Shown here in pieces: positions 17,627 through 25,680 of a stretch of 64,000 nt of DNA. Both the position numbers and the translations under genes were made by a program. Numbering within the stretch: position 1 is the first letter of the stretch; each line of letters starts with the position of its first letter. Source of the stretch: Cellulomonas chengniuliangii. GTDB taxonomy: Bacteria > Actinomycetota > Actinomycetes > Actinomycetales > Cellulomonadaceae. Under the pieces are notes generated by a model, which did no database searches, was not told the DNA's origin, and saw nothing but the letters and a program-made list of their open reading frames with translations. The stretch lies in assembly GCF_024508335.1 (NCBI RefSeq), contig NZ_CP101988.1, positions 2,666,001 through 2,730,000 on the forward strand, given 5' to 3'.

Positions 17627-18376
17627 TCAGGCCCGGTGGCGGTCCAGCTCAGCCGAGCGCAGGGTGCGCACCAGCAGGCCCGGCTCAGCGCCGAGCGTGG
17701 CCTCACGCACCCCGTCCGGCCGCCACACCCCCGCGCCGCCGATCGTCAGGCCGATTCCGCTGGGACCGACCTGGCCGGCCATCGCCGCGTACATCCGGTG
17801 GTCCATCGCCCGGGCGCCGTGGTGCAGGTCGAGGCGCCGCTCCTCGCCCTCGACGTACACCGACGAGGACACGTACAGGTCGGCCCCCGCGGCGGCGGCC
17901 TGGGCCGCGTGGGCCGGGTCGGCCATGTCGAAGCACACCGCGAGGGCGACGAGCCACCCGTCGACGTCGAAGGGCGGCGTCGGCGTCCCGGGCGTGAACA
18001 GGAGCGTCTCGGAGCCGTGGAGGCGCTCCTTGGGGTGCGCGTGCGCGCGCCCGTCCGGGGCCAGCACGAGCGAGGCGATCACCGGGCCGCCGCCGGCAGG
18101 CCGCACGGGCGCCCCGACGACCAGCCACACCCCCTCGGCGCGCGCCGCGTCGCGCAGCGGGTCCAGCCGCGGGTCGTCGACGCCGGAGAGCCAGCGGGCG
18201 CCGTCTTCGAGCAGGCTGAGGTCGTAGCCGACCAGCGACAGCTCGGGGAACACCACCAGCCGCGCGCCCGACGCGGCGGCCTGGGCCGTCATCGCCACCG
18301 CGTGCGCCGCGTTGGCGGGGACGTCGCCGGGCACCGGCGCGGTCTGGGCGAGGGCGAGGACGAGGTCGGGTCGCAC
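17627..18376 (-). CDS. Carbon-nitrogen hydrolase (nitrilase fold)
   Basis: 249 aa. The Glu-Lys-Cys triad is visible: Glu in VVFPELSLVGYD, Lys in HPKERLHG and Cys in LAVCFDMADP. This places it in the nitrilase superfamily, whose members hydrolyse or transfer amides; the exact substrate is unknown. I favour GTG 18376 because TACGGT lies six bases before it; the GTG at 18382 would abut the -10 directly. Confidence 0.85.
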   Translation of the reverse strand: MRPDLVLALAQTAPVPGDVPANAAHAVAMTAQAAASGARLVVFPELSLVGYDLSLLEDGARWLSGVDDPRLDPLRDAARAEGVWLVVGAPVRPAGGGPVIASLVLAPDGRAHAHPKERLHGSETLLFTPGTPTPPFDVDGWLVALAVCFDMADPAHAAQAAAAGADLYVSSSVYVEGEERRLDLHHGARAMDHRMYAAMAGQVGPSGIGLTIGGAGVWRPDGVREATLGAEPGLLVRTLRSAELDRHRA

Positions 18377-18431
18377 GCGCACACCGTAGCGGCCCGCTCC
18401 GACGCGCCCACGGCGTTCTTCTACCGGCTGG

Positions 18432-19064
18432 TCAGAGACCGCGGAGCAGGTCCTCGAACGAGGTCGGGGCCGCGAACGGGTCCGATGGGGTGCGAGGCTC
18501 CCGTGCCGCGACCAGCGCGGCGAGCTCCCGCGCGCCGCGATCGACCCGCTGGTCGAGGGCTCCGGACTCGTCGGAGACGTCCTGCTGCGAGGTCGCGCCG
18601 AAGTCGGCGGTGGCCGCGAAAACGCCGGTGGGCACGGTCAACGCCCGCAGATACGCGAACAACGGGCGCATCGCGTGGTCGATCGCGAGCGAGTGCCGGG
18701 GCGTGCCCGCGGTCGCGCCGAGGAGCACGGGCGTCCCCGCCAACGCCCCCTGCTCCGTGACGTCGAAGAAGTTCTTGAACAGCCCCGAGTAGGAGCCGGA
18801 GAACACCGGGGTCACGGCGATGATCCCGTCGGCGTGGGCCACCGTGTCGAGCGCGGTGCGCAGCCCGCCCGCGGCGAAACCGGTCAGGAGCATGTTCGTC
18901 AGGTCGTGTGCCAGGAGGCGCACCTCCACCACCTCGACGTCGGCCTCGACGCCCAGTGCGCCGAGCTCGCGCACCGTCGCCGCGGTGAGCCGATCGGCGA
19001 GCAGGCGGGTCGAGGACGGCTCGCGCAGCCCGCTGGAGACGACGGCGATAGTGCGGCGGGTCAT
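18432..19064 (-). CDS. NADPH-dependent FMN reductase (CE1759-like)
   Basis: 210 aa flavodoxin-like reductase. IAVVSSGLREPSSTRLLADR is the FMN phosphate loop, TPVFSGSYSGLFKNFFD is the conserved flavin-binding segment of NADPH-dependent FMN reductases, and GATAGTPRHSL follows. Its ATG overlaps the stop of the upstream LLM-type monooxygenase by four bases, so the two are coupled. The pairing matches the CE1758/CE1759 type, where this protein should supply reduced FMN to the partner. Confidence 0.88.
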   Translation of the reverse strand: MTRRTIAVVSSGLREPSSTRLLADRLTAATVRELGALGVEADVEVVEVRLLAHDLTNMLLTGFAAGGLRTALDTVAHADGIIAVTPVFSGSYSGLFKNFFDVTEQGALAGTPVLLGATAGTPRHSLAIDHAMRPLFAYLRALTVPTGVFAATADFGATSQQDVSDESGALDQRVDRGARELAALVAAREPRTPSDPFAAPTSFEDLLRGL

Positions 19065-20212
19065 CGCGCGGCCTCCGGGGAGAGGCCCGTGACGTCGTCG
19101 ACCAGGTGGGCGCGCTGCGCCTCGGGGCGGTCGCCCGCGGCGGCGACCCGCGCGGGGTGGGTGGGCGCGTCGGGCACATGGGCCGGCCGCCTGGCGGCGA
19201 GCTCCTTGCGCAGGACGGGCACGACCTCGCCCCCGAGAAGGTCGAGCTGCTCGAGCACCGTCTTGAGCGGCAGGCCGGCGTGGTCCATGAGGAAGAGCTG
19301 GCGCTGGTAGTCGCCCACGTGGTCGCGCATCGCGGCGTAGCGGTCGATGACCTCCTGCGGGCTGCCGACCGTGAGCGGGGTCTGCGCGGTGAACTCCTCC
19401 ATCGACGGGCCGTGCCCGTAGACGGGGGCGTTGTCGAAGTAGGGGCGGAACTCGCGCTTGGCCTCCTGGCTGTTGGCCCGCATGAACACCTGCCCGCCCA
19501 GTCCGACGATCGCCTGGTCGGCGGAGCCGTGGCCGTAGTGCTCGAAGCGGCGGCGGTACAGCTCGACCATCTGCTGGGTGTGCTCGATGGGCCAGAAGAT
19601 GTTGTTGTGGAAGAAGCCGTCGCCGTAGTAGGCGGCCTGCTCGGCGATCTCGGGGCTGCGGATCGAGCCGTGCCACACGAACGGCGGGACGCCGTCCAGC
19701 GGGCGGGGCGTGGCGGTGAACGACTGCAGAGGGGTGCGGAACTTGCCCTCCCAGTCGACGACGTCCTCGCGCCACAGCCGGTGCAGCAGCGCGTAGTTCT
19801 CGATGGCCAGGTTGATCCCCTGGCGGATGTCCTTGCCGAACCACGGGTAGACGGGGCCGGTGTTGCCGCGGCCCATCATCAGGTCCATCCGGCCGTCGGT
19901 GAGGTGCTGCAGGTAGGCGTAGTCCTCGGCGATCTTCACCGGGTCGTTGGTGGTGATCAGCGTGGTGGACGTGGAGAGCAGGATCCGCTCGGTCTGCGCG
20001 GCGACGTAGGCCAGCAGCGTGGTCGGCGAGGACGGGACGAAGGGCGGGTTGTGGTGCTCGCCGGTCGCGAAGACGTCGAGGCCGACGGCCTCGGCGTGCT
20101 TGGCGATGGTCACGGTGGCCTTGATGCGCTCCGCCTCGCTGGGCGTGCGGCCGGTGACGGGGTCGGTCGTGACGTCCCCCACGGTGAAGATGCCGAACTG
20201 CATCTGCGGCAT
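19061..20212 (-). CDS. LLM flavin-dependent monooxygenase (CE1758-like)
   Basis: 383 aa bacterial-luciferase-like TIM barrel. FGIFTVGDVTTDPVTGRTP, VFATGEHHNPPF, RILLSTSTTLITTNDP and GRMDLMMGRGNTGPVYPWFG match the CE1758 family of FMNH2-dependent monooxygenases; GSIRSPEIAEQAAYYGDGFFHNN closes the substrate pocket. The last 40 residues are Ala/Arg-rich and probably disordered. The substrate is unknown. The start has AGGAG eight bases upstream. Paired direct repeats lie in the promoter region (20252-20298). Confidence 0.9.
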   Translation of the reverse strand: MPQMQFGIFTVGDVTTDPVTGRTPSEAERIKATVTIAKHAEAVGLDVFATGEHHNPPFVPSSPTTLLAYVAAQTERILLSTSTTLITTNDPVKIAEDYAYLQHLTDGRMDLMMGRGNTGPVYPWFGKDIRQGINLAIENYALLHRLWREDVVDWEGKFRTPLQSFTATPRPLDGVPPFVWHGSIRSPEIAEQAAYYGDGFFHNNIFWPIEHTQQMVELYRRRFEHYGHGSADQAIVGLGGQVFMRANSQEAKREFRPYFDNAPVYGHGPSMEEFTAQTPLTVGSPQEVIDRYAAMRDHVGDYQRQLFLMDHAGLPLKTVLEQLDLLGGEVVPVLRKELAARRPAHVPDAPTHPARVAAAGDRPEAQRAHLVDDVTGLSPEAAR

Positions 20213-20251
20213 GTGGGTGCTCCTGCTCTGTGAGGGTCGGGCGATCGGGCT

Positions 20252-20298
20252 TCGTCAAACACTCAACCACCGGGTTCTCCGATCGTCAAATCTTCAAC
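20252..20298. promoter_or_regulatory. Paired TTGA-type repeats upstream of the monooxygenase operon
   Basis: TCGTCAAACACTCAAC (20252-20267) and TCGTCAAATCTTCAAC (20283-20298) agree at 13 of 16 positions and lie 31 bp apart, close to three helical turns. Each contains two TCAA/TTGA half-sites 8 bp apart. They sit 40-86 bp upstream of the operon start, where a regulator would bind. Which regulator is unknown. Confidence 0.5.
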
Positions 20299-20508
20299 TA
20301 TCCACTGAACCGCGCGGGCCCTCGCGATATTCCCGCGCGGCACGACCGCTGGCCGACGCACGCGGCGGAGCCGCCGAGCTTGGGGATGGCCTGACCGATG
20401 TCGCAGCAGCCCGGCCTGCGGCATTGGTCAGACCATCCGACCGCGGGAGTGCTACCGTGCCGTCCCGCGCAGCCCGTGCCACCCACGCTGGACGAACAGG
20501 AGCACGCC

Positions 20509-21207
20509 GTGCCGACACCTGTCCCGCCGCTAGCACGCAGGCCTCCCAGCATCTCGGTCACCCTCGCCGCGCACCTCGAACGGCTCATCGCCACTGGCGA
20601 GCTGGCCCCCGGTCAACGCCTGCCGGGCGAGCGCGAGCTCGCCTCCCAGCTCGCCGTCTCCCGGGCCTCCCTGCGGGAGGCGATGTTCGAGCTCGAGTCC
20701 AAGCACCTCATCGAGCGCAGGCCCGGGCGCGGCACCGTCGTCGTCGAGACCTCCGCGGAGCAGCGCGACCTGCACGAGCTCACCGCCGGGTCGGAAGAGG
20801 GCGTGGCGACGGCCGACGCCGCCGAGCTGCGCCTCATCGTGGAGCCCTCCATGGCCGGGCTCGCAGCGCGCCGGGCCACCCCGGCGAACCTGCTCCAACT
20901 GCAGGACGTGCTCGACGCGTCGGCCGGGCCGCTCACCGCCTCCCGCTCTGTGGAGGTCGACCTCGAGTTCCACCTGCTGCTCGCCCACGCGGCGCGCAAC
21001 CCGCTGCTCGCCACCCTGCACGGGCTGATGGGCGAGTGGACGCTGCCCGTCCGGCGCCGCTCCCACGCCACCAAGGCCGGCCGCGCCCGCTCGGTCGCCG
21101 GCCACCAGGAGATCTACGCCGCCGTCGCCGCGCACGACGCGGACGCGGCCACCGCGGCCATGCGCGCGCACCTGAACGACATCCACACGCTGCTGAAGGA
21201 CGCCTGA
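20509..21207 (+). CDS. FadR-subfamily GntR regulator
   Basis: 232 aa. The N-terminal winged helix reads LAPGQRLPGERELASQLAVSRASLREAMFELESKHLIERRPGRGTVV, the standard GntR pattern (long stretch, key residues PGERELA and SRASLREA). The C-terminal helical FCD domain has ELRLIVEPSMAGLAARR, a VDLEFHLLLAHAARNPLL metal-binding Asp/His segment and GHQEIYAAVAAHDADAATAAMRAHL. GTG 20509 is set by AGGAG eight bases upstream. It overlaps the DUF1275 gene by one base, so that transporter-like protein is its likely target. Confidence 0.88.
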   Translation: MPTPVPPLARRPPSISVTLAAHLERLIATGELAPGQRLPGERELASQLAVSRASLREAMFELESKHLIERRPGRGTVVVETSAEQRDLHELTAGSEEGVATADAAELRLIVEPSMAGLAARRATPANLLQLQDVLDASAGPLTASRSVEVDLEFHLLLAHAARNPLLATLHGLMGEWTLPVRRRSHATKAGRARSVAGHQEIYAAVAAHDADAATAAMRAHLNDIHTLLKDA

Positions 21208-21980
21208 TGCCACGCCCCACCCCCGCAGGCCTGTACACCTCCGGCCTGCTGCTGCTGACCGCCGCCACCGGCTCCATCGACGCGGTGAGCTACCTGGCCC
21301 TCGACGGCGTCTTCACCGGCAACATGACAGGCAATGTGCTGTTCATGGCCTTCGCGCTGGTCGGGGTCAGCGGCATACCGCTCCTCAACAACGCGTTCGC
21401 GCTCGCCGGGTTCACAGTCGGATCGGTGGTCGGCGGGCGGCTCGTGCGGCGCGGACACCCTGTGGGCCTGCCGGTGCGCAGCGGATGGGTGCTGGGCGTG
21501 GGCGCCGCGGTGATCTTCGCTCTCGTGGGGGCTTGGGCGGCGATCGGCGAGCTCTCCTCGGTCGGTCAGATCACCATCACCGCGCTTCTCGCCGCCCTGA
21601 TGGGCGCGCAGGTCGCGGCGGTCAAGCCGGTGGGCAACACCGAGATCACCACGATCGTGGTGACCAGCACGTTGGCCAACGTCACCCGGGAGAGCCGGCT
21701 CGGCGGCGGGCAGCAGACCCCCAGCCAGTGGCGGCACCGGTTCTTCGCCGTCATCTCCATGGGCGCGGGCGCCGCTGTCGGCGCGGCGATGCTGCGCCTC
21801 GCCGACGGACCGGTCGCCCTGGCGGTCTCCGGGGTGGTGTTCACGGCCGGAGTCGCGGTGCTGCTCGTCGCGCGCGCCGACCAGCGCCGTTCCGCGCGGC
21901 TCGCCCGCGAGGCCGCAGCGCAGACCACGGAACAGGTCGTCCCGGAGCCTTCGACGCGCACCCCGGCCACCGCTCGCTGA
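21207..21980 (+). CDS. DUF1275 (YoaK-like) membrane protein, second copy
   Basis: 257 aa with six predicted membrane segments. GSIDAVSYLALDGVFTGNMTGNV and NTEITTIVVTSTLANVTRES are the two diagnostic blocks shared with the protein at 15926. The C-terminal 35 residues are polar and probably cytoplasmic. Start ATG 21207 overlaps the regulator stop (TGATG), so expression should be coupled and regulated by the GntR protein. The transported compound, if any, is unknown. Confidence 0.87.
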   Translation: MPRPTPAGLYTSGLLLLTAATGSIDAVSYLALDGVFTGNMTGNVLFMAFALVGVSGIPLLNNAFALAGFTVGSVVGGRLVRRGHPVGLPVRSGWVLGVGAAVIFALVGAWAAIGELSSVGQITITALLAALMGAQVAAVKPVGNTEITTIVVTSTLANVTRESRLGGGQQTPSQWRHRFFAVISMGAGAAVGAAMLRLADGPVALAVSGVVFTAGVAVLLVARADQRRSARLAREAAAQTTEQVVPEPSTRTPATAR

Positions 21981-22006
21981 CGCCCCGGGCGTGCCCTGGG
22001 CGTCAG
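21973..22006. terminator. Hairpin terminator shared by convergent genes
   Basis: An 11-bp perfect stem is formed by 21973-21983 and 21996-22006 with a 12-base loop. It includes the stop codon of the DUF1275 gene and lies 25 bases before the end of the opposing AmaP-like gene. No T-run follows, as is common in GC-rich actinobacteria. It could end transcription in both directions. Confidence 0.6.
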
Positions 22007-22030
22007 CGGGCCCGCGGCGTCAGCCCGTCC

Positions 22031-22612
22031 TCAGGACACCTTGCTGCCCGGGCGGGCGTTCGGGGCCACCAGCACCTGCGCACGGCAGCGCACGTCGTCA
22101 CGGCCGAGCACCTGGTGCAGGTCGGCGCTGGCCGCCTCGACGGCCGACGCGACCTCCTCGAGGTCCGCGGTGGGGTCGATCGTGATCCGGAGCCCTGCCA
22201 CGAGCTCGCCCCGGTCGCGACTGAGGCTCCCCGAGGCCGCGCGCACGCCCGGTGTGCCGGCCACCGCGTCCGCCGCGGCCTGGGTGGCGCGGCCCCCGTC
22301 GATGGTCAGCGCCCCCGCAGAGCCCGAGCCCCGCAGGCGGAGCGGCCCGGTGGACCGGCGCGGGATGTGGGCGAGGAGCCACCACAGGCCGAAGACCACC
22401 AGGGCCACGCCCAGCGCCCCCAGGGCCCAGGGCCACCACGCCTGCTCGGCGAGGTCCGCCGCCGCGCTGGTGTCGAGCGCGTCGGGCGCCGCCGACCACA
22501 GGTCGTCGAGGTAGCCCGCCCACCACGCAACGACCGCTAGCCCACCGGCCAGCAGCACCAGGCCGAGCAGGAAGGCGGCGACCCTGTCCCAGCCGATCAC
22601 CCCGCGGCTCAT
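22031..22612 (-). CDS. Alkaline-shock membrane anchor AmaP-like protein
   Basis: 193 aa. Two membrane helices (LLGLVLLAGGLAVVAWWAGY and WPWALGALGVALVVFGLWWLL) enclose a short loop; after RRSTGPLRL comes a soluble domain of about 90 residues ending in APNARPGSKVS. This layout matches AmaP, which anchors Asp23/Gls24 proteins to the membrane. It is the last gene of an operon whose members all overlap by four or more bases. Confidence 0.75.
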   Translation of the reverse strand: MSRGVIGWDRVAAFLLGLVLLAGGLAVVAWWAGYLDDLWSAAPDALDTSAAADLAEQAWWPWALGALGVALVVFGLWWLLAHIPRRSTGPLRLRGSGSAGALTIDGGRATQAAADAVAGTPGVRAASGSLSRDRGELVAGLRITIDPTADLEEVASAVEAASADLHQVLGRDDVRCRAQVLVAPNARPGSKVS

Positions 22613-23187
22613 GTCATCCCCCCGGACGTCGACGAGGAGGGACGCGCCCTCACACTGACCTTGGGCGGCTTGGCCAGCGCCGCGAGCCGCGCGGTCACGA
22701 CCTCGCGCACCCGGTCGCGGGTGTACGGGTCGCCGGTGGTGCGCACGTCCACGTTCACGTTGCGCCGGCCGGCGGTGACCTTGGCGTCGAGCACGCCGTC
22801 GACGTCGTCGGCGGCGACCCGGGCCAGGCGGGCCACGTCACGGGGCCGGATGCCCACGCCCGCGGCCTTGCGCAGCCACAGGGCCTTGCGCCGCCGCCGC
22901 CGGAGCGCGACCACGATGAGCCACAGCCCCAGGAGCGCCGCCACGATCCCCCCGGCGAGGGCCCACCCGGTCCGGGTCTGGCCGTTCATCGCGTCCAGGA
23001 CCGTCACGACCCACCCGTCGCCGGAGATCACGCCGGCGACCGCCAGCGCGTCCCGCACCAGGACCAGGCCCAGCGCGATGGTCAGCACCGCCAGCACGGG
23101 TCCCACGAAGCCGATCGCCCCAGAGCCCGTGGGCGCCCGTGCGGGCCGGAGCGGCTGGGCAGCCGGGGCGGCGTGCTGGGCGCTCAT
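22609..23187 (-). CDS. DUF6286-type membrane protein
   Basis: 192 aa. Two hydrophobic helices around residues 24-50 and 75-95, then a basic RRRRRK stop-transfer stretch, then a small alpha/beta domain (GIRPRDVARLARVAADDVDGVLDAKV and NVNVDVRTTGDPYTRDRVREVV) like that of Asp23-cluster proteins. This matches DUF6286 proteins of actinobacterial alkaline-shock loci. It probably forms part of an envelope-associated Asp23 complex; no enzyme activity is expected. Confidence 0.7.
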   Translation of the reverse strand: MSAQHAAPAAQPLRPARAPTGSGAIGFVGPVLAVLTIALGLVLVRDALAVAGVISGDGWVVTVLDAMNGQTRTGWALAGGIVAALLGLWLIVVALRRRRRKALWLRKAAGVGIRPRDVARLARVAADDVDGVLDAKVTAGRRNVNVDVRTTGDPYTRDRVREVVTARLAALAKPPKVSVRARPSSSTSGGMT

Positions 23188-23540
23188 CGGACCCGTGCCT
23201 TGGCTCGGGGCGGCGGTTGGACCACCCGCATCACCTCGACGCCCACCGAGTCGGCCTGCAGGTCCAGCAAGGTGCTGAGTTGGTCTCCGACCTGCGTGCG
23301 GACCTCTGCGGCGATGTCGGCCGCGGAACGCGGCCACAGCGTCGCGATCTCGAGCATGACTCGGGCCCGGTTGCCCGCCACCGTCGAGTGGCTGCGCGGC
23401 AGGCCCCGCCCGAACGCCTTCCCGTCGGGGCCCGCCACGCCGTCCACCCCCAGGGCCGCCATCTCGGCGACGCGGGCGATGACGTTGTCGGCGATGCGCA
23501 GGCTGCCTCGGCCGCCGGGCTCGTCGAGGTCGTCAGCCAC
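23184..23540 (-). CDS. Asp23/Gls24 family protein
   Basis: 118 aa. The family core is visible as GSLRIADNVIARVAEMAALGVDGVAG near the start, followed by VMLEIATLWPRSAADIAAEVRTQVGDQL and a VGVEVMRVV strand. These proteins form cytoplasmic-face layers at the membrane and respond to alkaline or envelope stress. It overlaps both neighbours by four to eight bases. Confidence 0.8.
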   Translation of the reverse strand: MADDLDEPGGRGSLRIADNVIARVAEMAALGVDGVAGPDGKAFGRGLPRSHSTVAGNRARVMLEIATLWPRSAADIAAEVRTQVGDQLSTLLDLQADSVGVEVMRVVQPPPRAKARVR

Positions 23541-23715
23541 GCCGACGGCCCGCCTGCACCATCGACCCGAGGTCGACGCGTCCTTCGATCTGCGCTCCGA
23601 CGACGAGCCCGATCACGGCGAAGCCGAGCGCGAGCAGGAATCCTCCGAACCCTCCGAGGATGGCGGCGATGGCGAGGAAGATCCCGATGAAGATGCCGAT
23701 GACTGAGGTGGACAT
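23533..23715 (-). CDS. Small membrane protein, DUF2273-like
   Basis: 60 aa. Nearly the whole first half is hydrophobic and glycine-rich (IGIFIGIFLAIAAILGGFGG then LLALGFAVIGLVVGAQIEG), giving two close helices, followed by RVDLGSMVQAGRRRG. Size, GAxxxG helix and position among Asp23 genes match DUF2273. An AGGAG six bases before ATG 23715 supports the start. Confidence 0.75.
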   Translation of the reverse strand: MSTSVIGIFIGIFLAIAAILGGFGGFLLALGFAVIGLVVGAQIEGRVDLGSMVQAGRRRG

Positions 23716-23738
23716 GTCAGCTCCTGGTTCAGGTGCGG

Positions 23739-24209
23739 TTACGCGTCGGGGATGTCGAGACCCTCGACGTAGATGTCGACCGGCTCGGGCCTGACCTGCT
23801 GCACGGCGTCTCGCACCGCGTCGGCCACGCCGGGGATCGGGGTGTCGGAGGAGACGACGACGTACACCTCGGTGCGGTCCGGGTCGAGCCGCACCCCGGT
23901 GACGCGCCGACCGGGCAGGTAGGTGGCGACGTCGGCGAACGGCCCCCCGTGCATCGACGTGATGCCGGGCACGCCGAGCACGGCGTCCCGCACCGCGTCC
24001 GCGGCGTCGGCGGGGTCTTCCGACCCTGCCTGCGCCGTTGGCGACTCCGGCTGCGTGGGCGCGGGGACCCCCGGGTCGGCGACCCCGCCCGGCGACGTGC
24101 CCCCCGGAGGCAGGACGGGCCCTCCGGCAGGCGGCACCGGGCCGCCGTGCGACCCTGGCCCGCCCGGGGGCGGGAACGCGCCGCCCGTGGGCGGTAGCCC
24201 GGAGCTCAT
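23739..24209 (-). CDS. Asp23-like protein with Pro/Gly-rich N-terminus
   Basis: 156 aa. Residues 1-60 are Pro/Gly-rich and surely disordered. Residues 65-156 form a small alpha/beta unit with DAVRDAVLGVPGITSMHGG, VTGVRLDPDRTEVYVVVS and PGVADAVRDAVQQV, the strand-helix pattern of Asp23-related proteins. No clear named family. It overlaps the next upstream Asp23 gene by four bases (ATGA). Confidence 0.65.
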   Translation of the reverse strand: MSSGLPPTGGAFPPPGGPGSHGGPVPPAGGPVLPPGGTSPGGVADPGVPAPTQPESPTAQAGSEDPADAADAVRDAVLGVPGITSMHGGPFADVATYLPGRRVTGVRLDPDRTEVYVVVSSDTPIPGVADAVRDAVQQVRPEPVDIYVEGLDIPDA

Positions 24210-24694
24210 GACGATCGAGACCCGGACTGGTCGCCGCTGTCGCCGTCGTCGGAGTCCTCCTCCGGCAGGTGGACGTCCTCGACCGAGATGTTGACCTCGG
24301 TGACCTGAAGCCCTGTCATCCGCTCCACGGCGTTGATGACGTTGCGCCGGATCGCTGACGCGACGTCCGCGATGGGCACGCCGTACTCGATGATGACGTC
24401 GACGTCGACCGCGGCCTGCTTGTCGCCGACCTCCACGCTGACGCCCTGCGAGTGGTTGGGGCGCGCGCCGGGCATCCGGTCGCGGAGGGCGCCCACGGTG
24501 CGCGCGGCTCCCCCGCCGCCGCCGAGGCTGTGGACGCCTTGGATCTCCTTGGCGGCGAGGCCGGCGATGGTGCTGACCACGCTGTCGGAGATGGTGGTGC
24601 TGCCCTGGGAGCTGTCGAGCGCGCTGTGCGACCTCGACGCCCCACTGCTCGCGCTCCCGCTGGTTGCTGTGGAGCTGCCGGATTGCTCGCTCAC
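24206..24694 (-). CDS. Asp23/Gls24 family protein, first gene of operon
   Basis: 162 aa from GTG 24694. A Ser-rich tail of about 30 residues precedes SDSVVSTIAGLAAKEIQGVHSLGG, then VSVEVGDKQAAVDVDVIIEYG, IADVASAIRRNVINAVERMTG and VTEVNISVEDVHLP, the full Asp23 core. The C-terminus is acidic. GTG 24694 is preceded by a weak AGAGG; an ATG 39 codons upstream would add an Arg-rich extension that does not look conserved. Confidence 0.82.
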   Translation of the reverse strand: MSEQSGSSTATSGSASSGASRSHSALDSSQGSTTISDSVVSTIAGLAAKEIQGVHSLGGGGGAARTVGALRDRMPGARPNHSQGVSVEVGDKQAAVDVDVIIEYGVPIADVASAIRRNVINAVERMTGLQVTEVNISVEDVHLPEEDSDDGDSGDQSGSRSS

Positions 24695-25082
24695 GATGTG
24701 CCTCTTCCCTCTGCCTCGCAGCCTCTCGCTGCCTCGCAGCGTCCGCGGCGACGCGGTGCGCCGGTGCGGGGTGCTCTCGCGCCGGCTCGGCGTCGGGGCG
24801 TCACCCGTCATGACCCCACATCCAGTGGAGCACCGGGCGGCCGGGCGCGCACCCGCTCGAGGCCGTGGGAGCGTGCCGGGCCGACTCGCGCCAGGTCACG
24901 GCGCGATAACGATGTCCCGGCTTGGGTTGGGAAGTACCTAGTACTCACTGTTCGACCCATACCTGCCGCTGCTAAACAGTGCTCGATCAGCCCGTCGGGA
25001 CTTAAGTCCCAGGCGCAGCGACGACGCTGGCCCGCCCGACGGACATTGGCTCCTCCACGCCATTCACCACAACGAGGTGGTC
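24695..25082. other. Divergent regulatory region with palindromes
   Basis: 388 bases without a gene. The left part (24695-24900) holds short GCCTCGCAGC-type repeats. The right part, AT-richer than the surroundings, contains AGTAC-CTA-GTACT at 24933-24945, CACTGTT/AACAGTG inverted arms at 24946-24952 and 24975-24981, and a perfect 14-bp palindrome at 24997-25010 (separate entry). It should hold the promoters of the Asp23 operon and of the 25083 gene. Confidence 0.6.
24997..25010. promoter_or_regulatory. DosR/DevR-like operator
   Basis: GGGACTTAAGTCCC is a perfect 14-bp palindrome and matches every core position of the DosR box known from mycobacteria (TTSGGGACTWWAGTCCCSAA); the outer bases match less well. 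It lies 73 bp upstream of the 25083 start, a sensible activator position. This suggests control by a DosR-type (NarL-family) hypoxia/redox regulator, which is not encoded in this window. Confidence 0.6.
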
Positions 25083-25679
25083 ATGACCAGACATGTGCTC
25101 GCGGGGGCTCTCCTCGCCGTTGCCGCTACCCTCACCGTCCTGCTGTCCGGAGTCCTCGGAGCCGAGGTCCAGGGGGTCGCCCTGCTCGGCGCCGCCCTGG
25201 GCGGCGCGCTCGGGCTCGTCCCGGACCGCACCCCCGGCCAGCGCGCCGCCGCCTTCGGCCTCGGCTTCGCCGCCGCCTGGATCGGCTACCTGCTGCGCGC
25301 GGCCGCGCTGCCCGACGCCACCGCAGGCCGCGCCGTCGCCGTCCTCATCGTGCTGCTCGTGTGCCTCGCCCTCGGCGTGGGCTCCCGCGGCCGGCTCCCG
25401 CTGTGGGCCACCCTCCTGGGCGCCGCGGCGATGGCCGGCTCGTACGAGGCCGTCTACGCCGCGGACCCGTCCGCCTTCGTCTCGACCTCCCCGATCGCAG
25501 CCACCGCCGTGCTCCTCACCGCCGGCGCGGGCTTCGTGGCGACCGCACTGCTGGGCCCCGTCGTCCAGCGCGACCGGGCCGACGAGCGCGACCCCGAGCC
25601 CGACCCCGAGCGCAACCGCTCGACCCACGTCGCCGAACCGGCCGCGTACCGCCCCTTCGAGCACGCCCCGGAGGCCTGA
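25083..25679 (+). CDS. Small integral membrane protein, unknown
   Basis: 198 aa with about five hydrophobic helices, e.g. VLAGALLAVAATLTVLLSGV, GVALLGAALGGALGLV and VAVLIVLLVCLALGVG, then an acidic cytoplasmic tail (RDRADERDPEPDPERN). No recognised family. ATG 25083 follows GAGGTGG. Its stop lies one base before the next start, so it is co-expressed with the large exported protein behind it and may help insert or anchor it. A DosR-like palindrome lies upstream. Confidence 0.65.
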   Translation: MTRHVLAGALLAVAATLTVLLSGVLGAEVQGVALLGAALGGALGLVPDRTPGQRAAAFGLGFAAAWIGYLLRAAALPDATAGRAVAVLIVLLVCLALGVGSRGRLPLWATLLGAAAMAGSYEAVYAADPSAFVSTSPIAATAVLLTAGAGFVATALLGPVVQRDRADERDPEPDPERNRSTHVAEPAAYRPFEHAPEA

Positions 25680-25680
25680 G

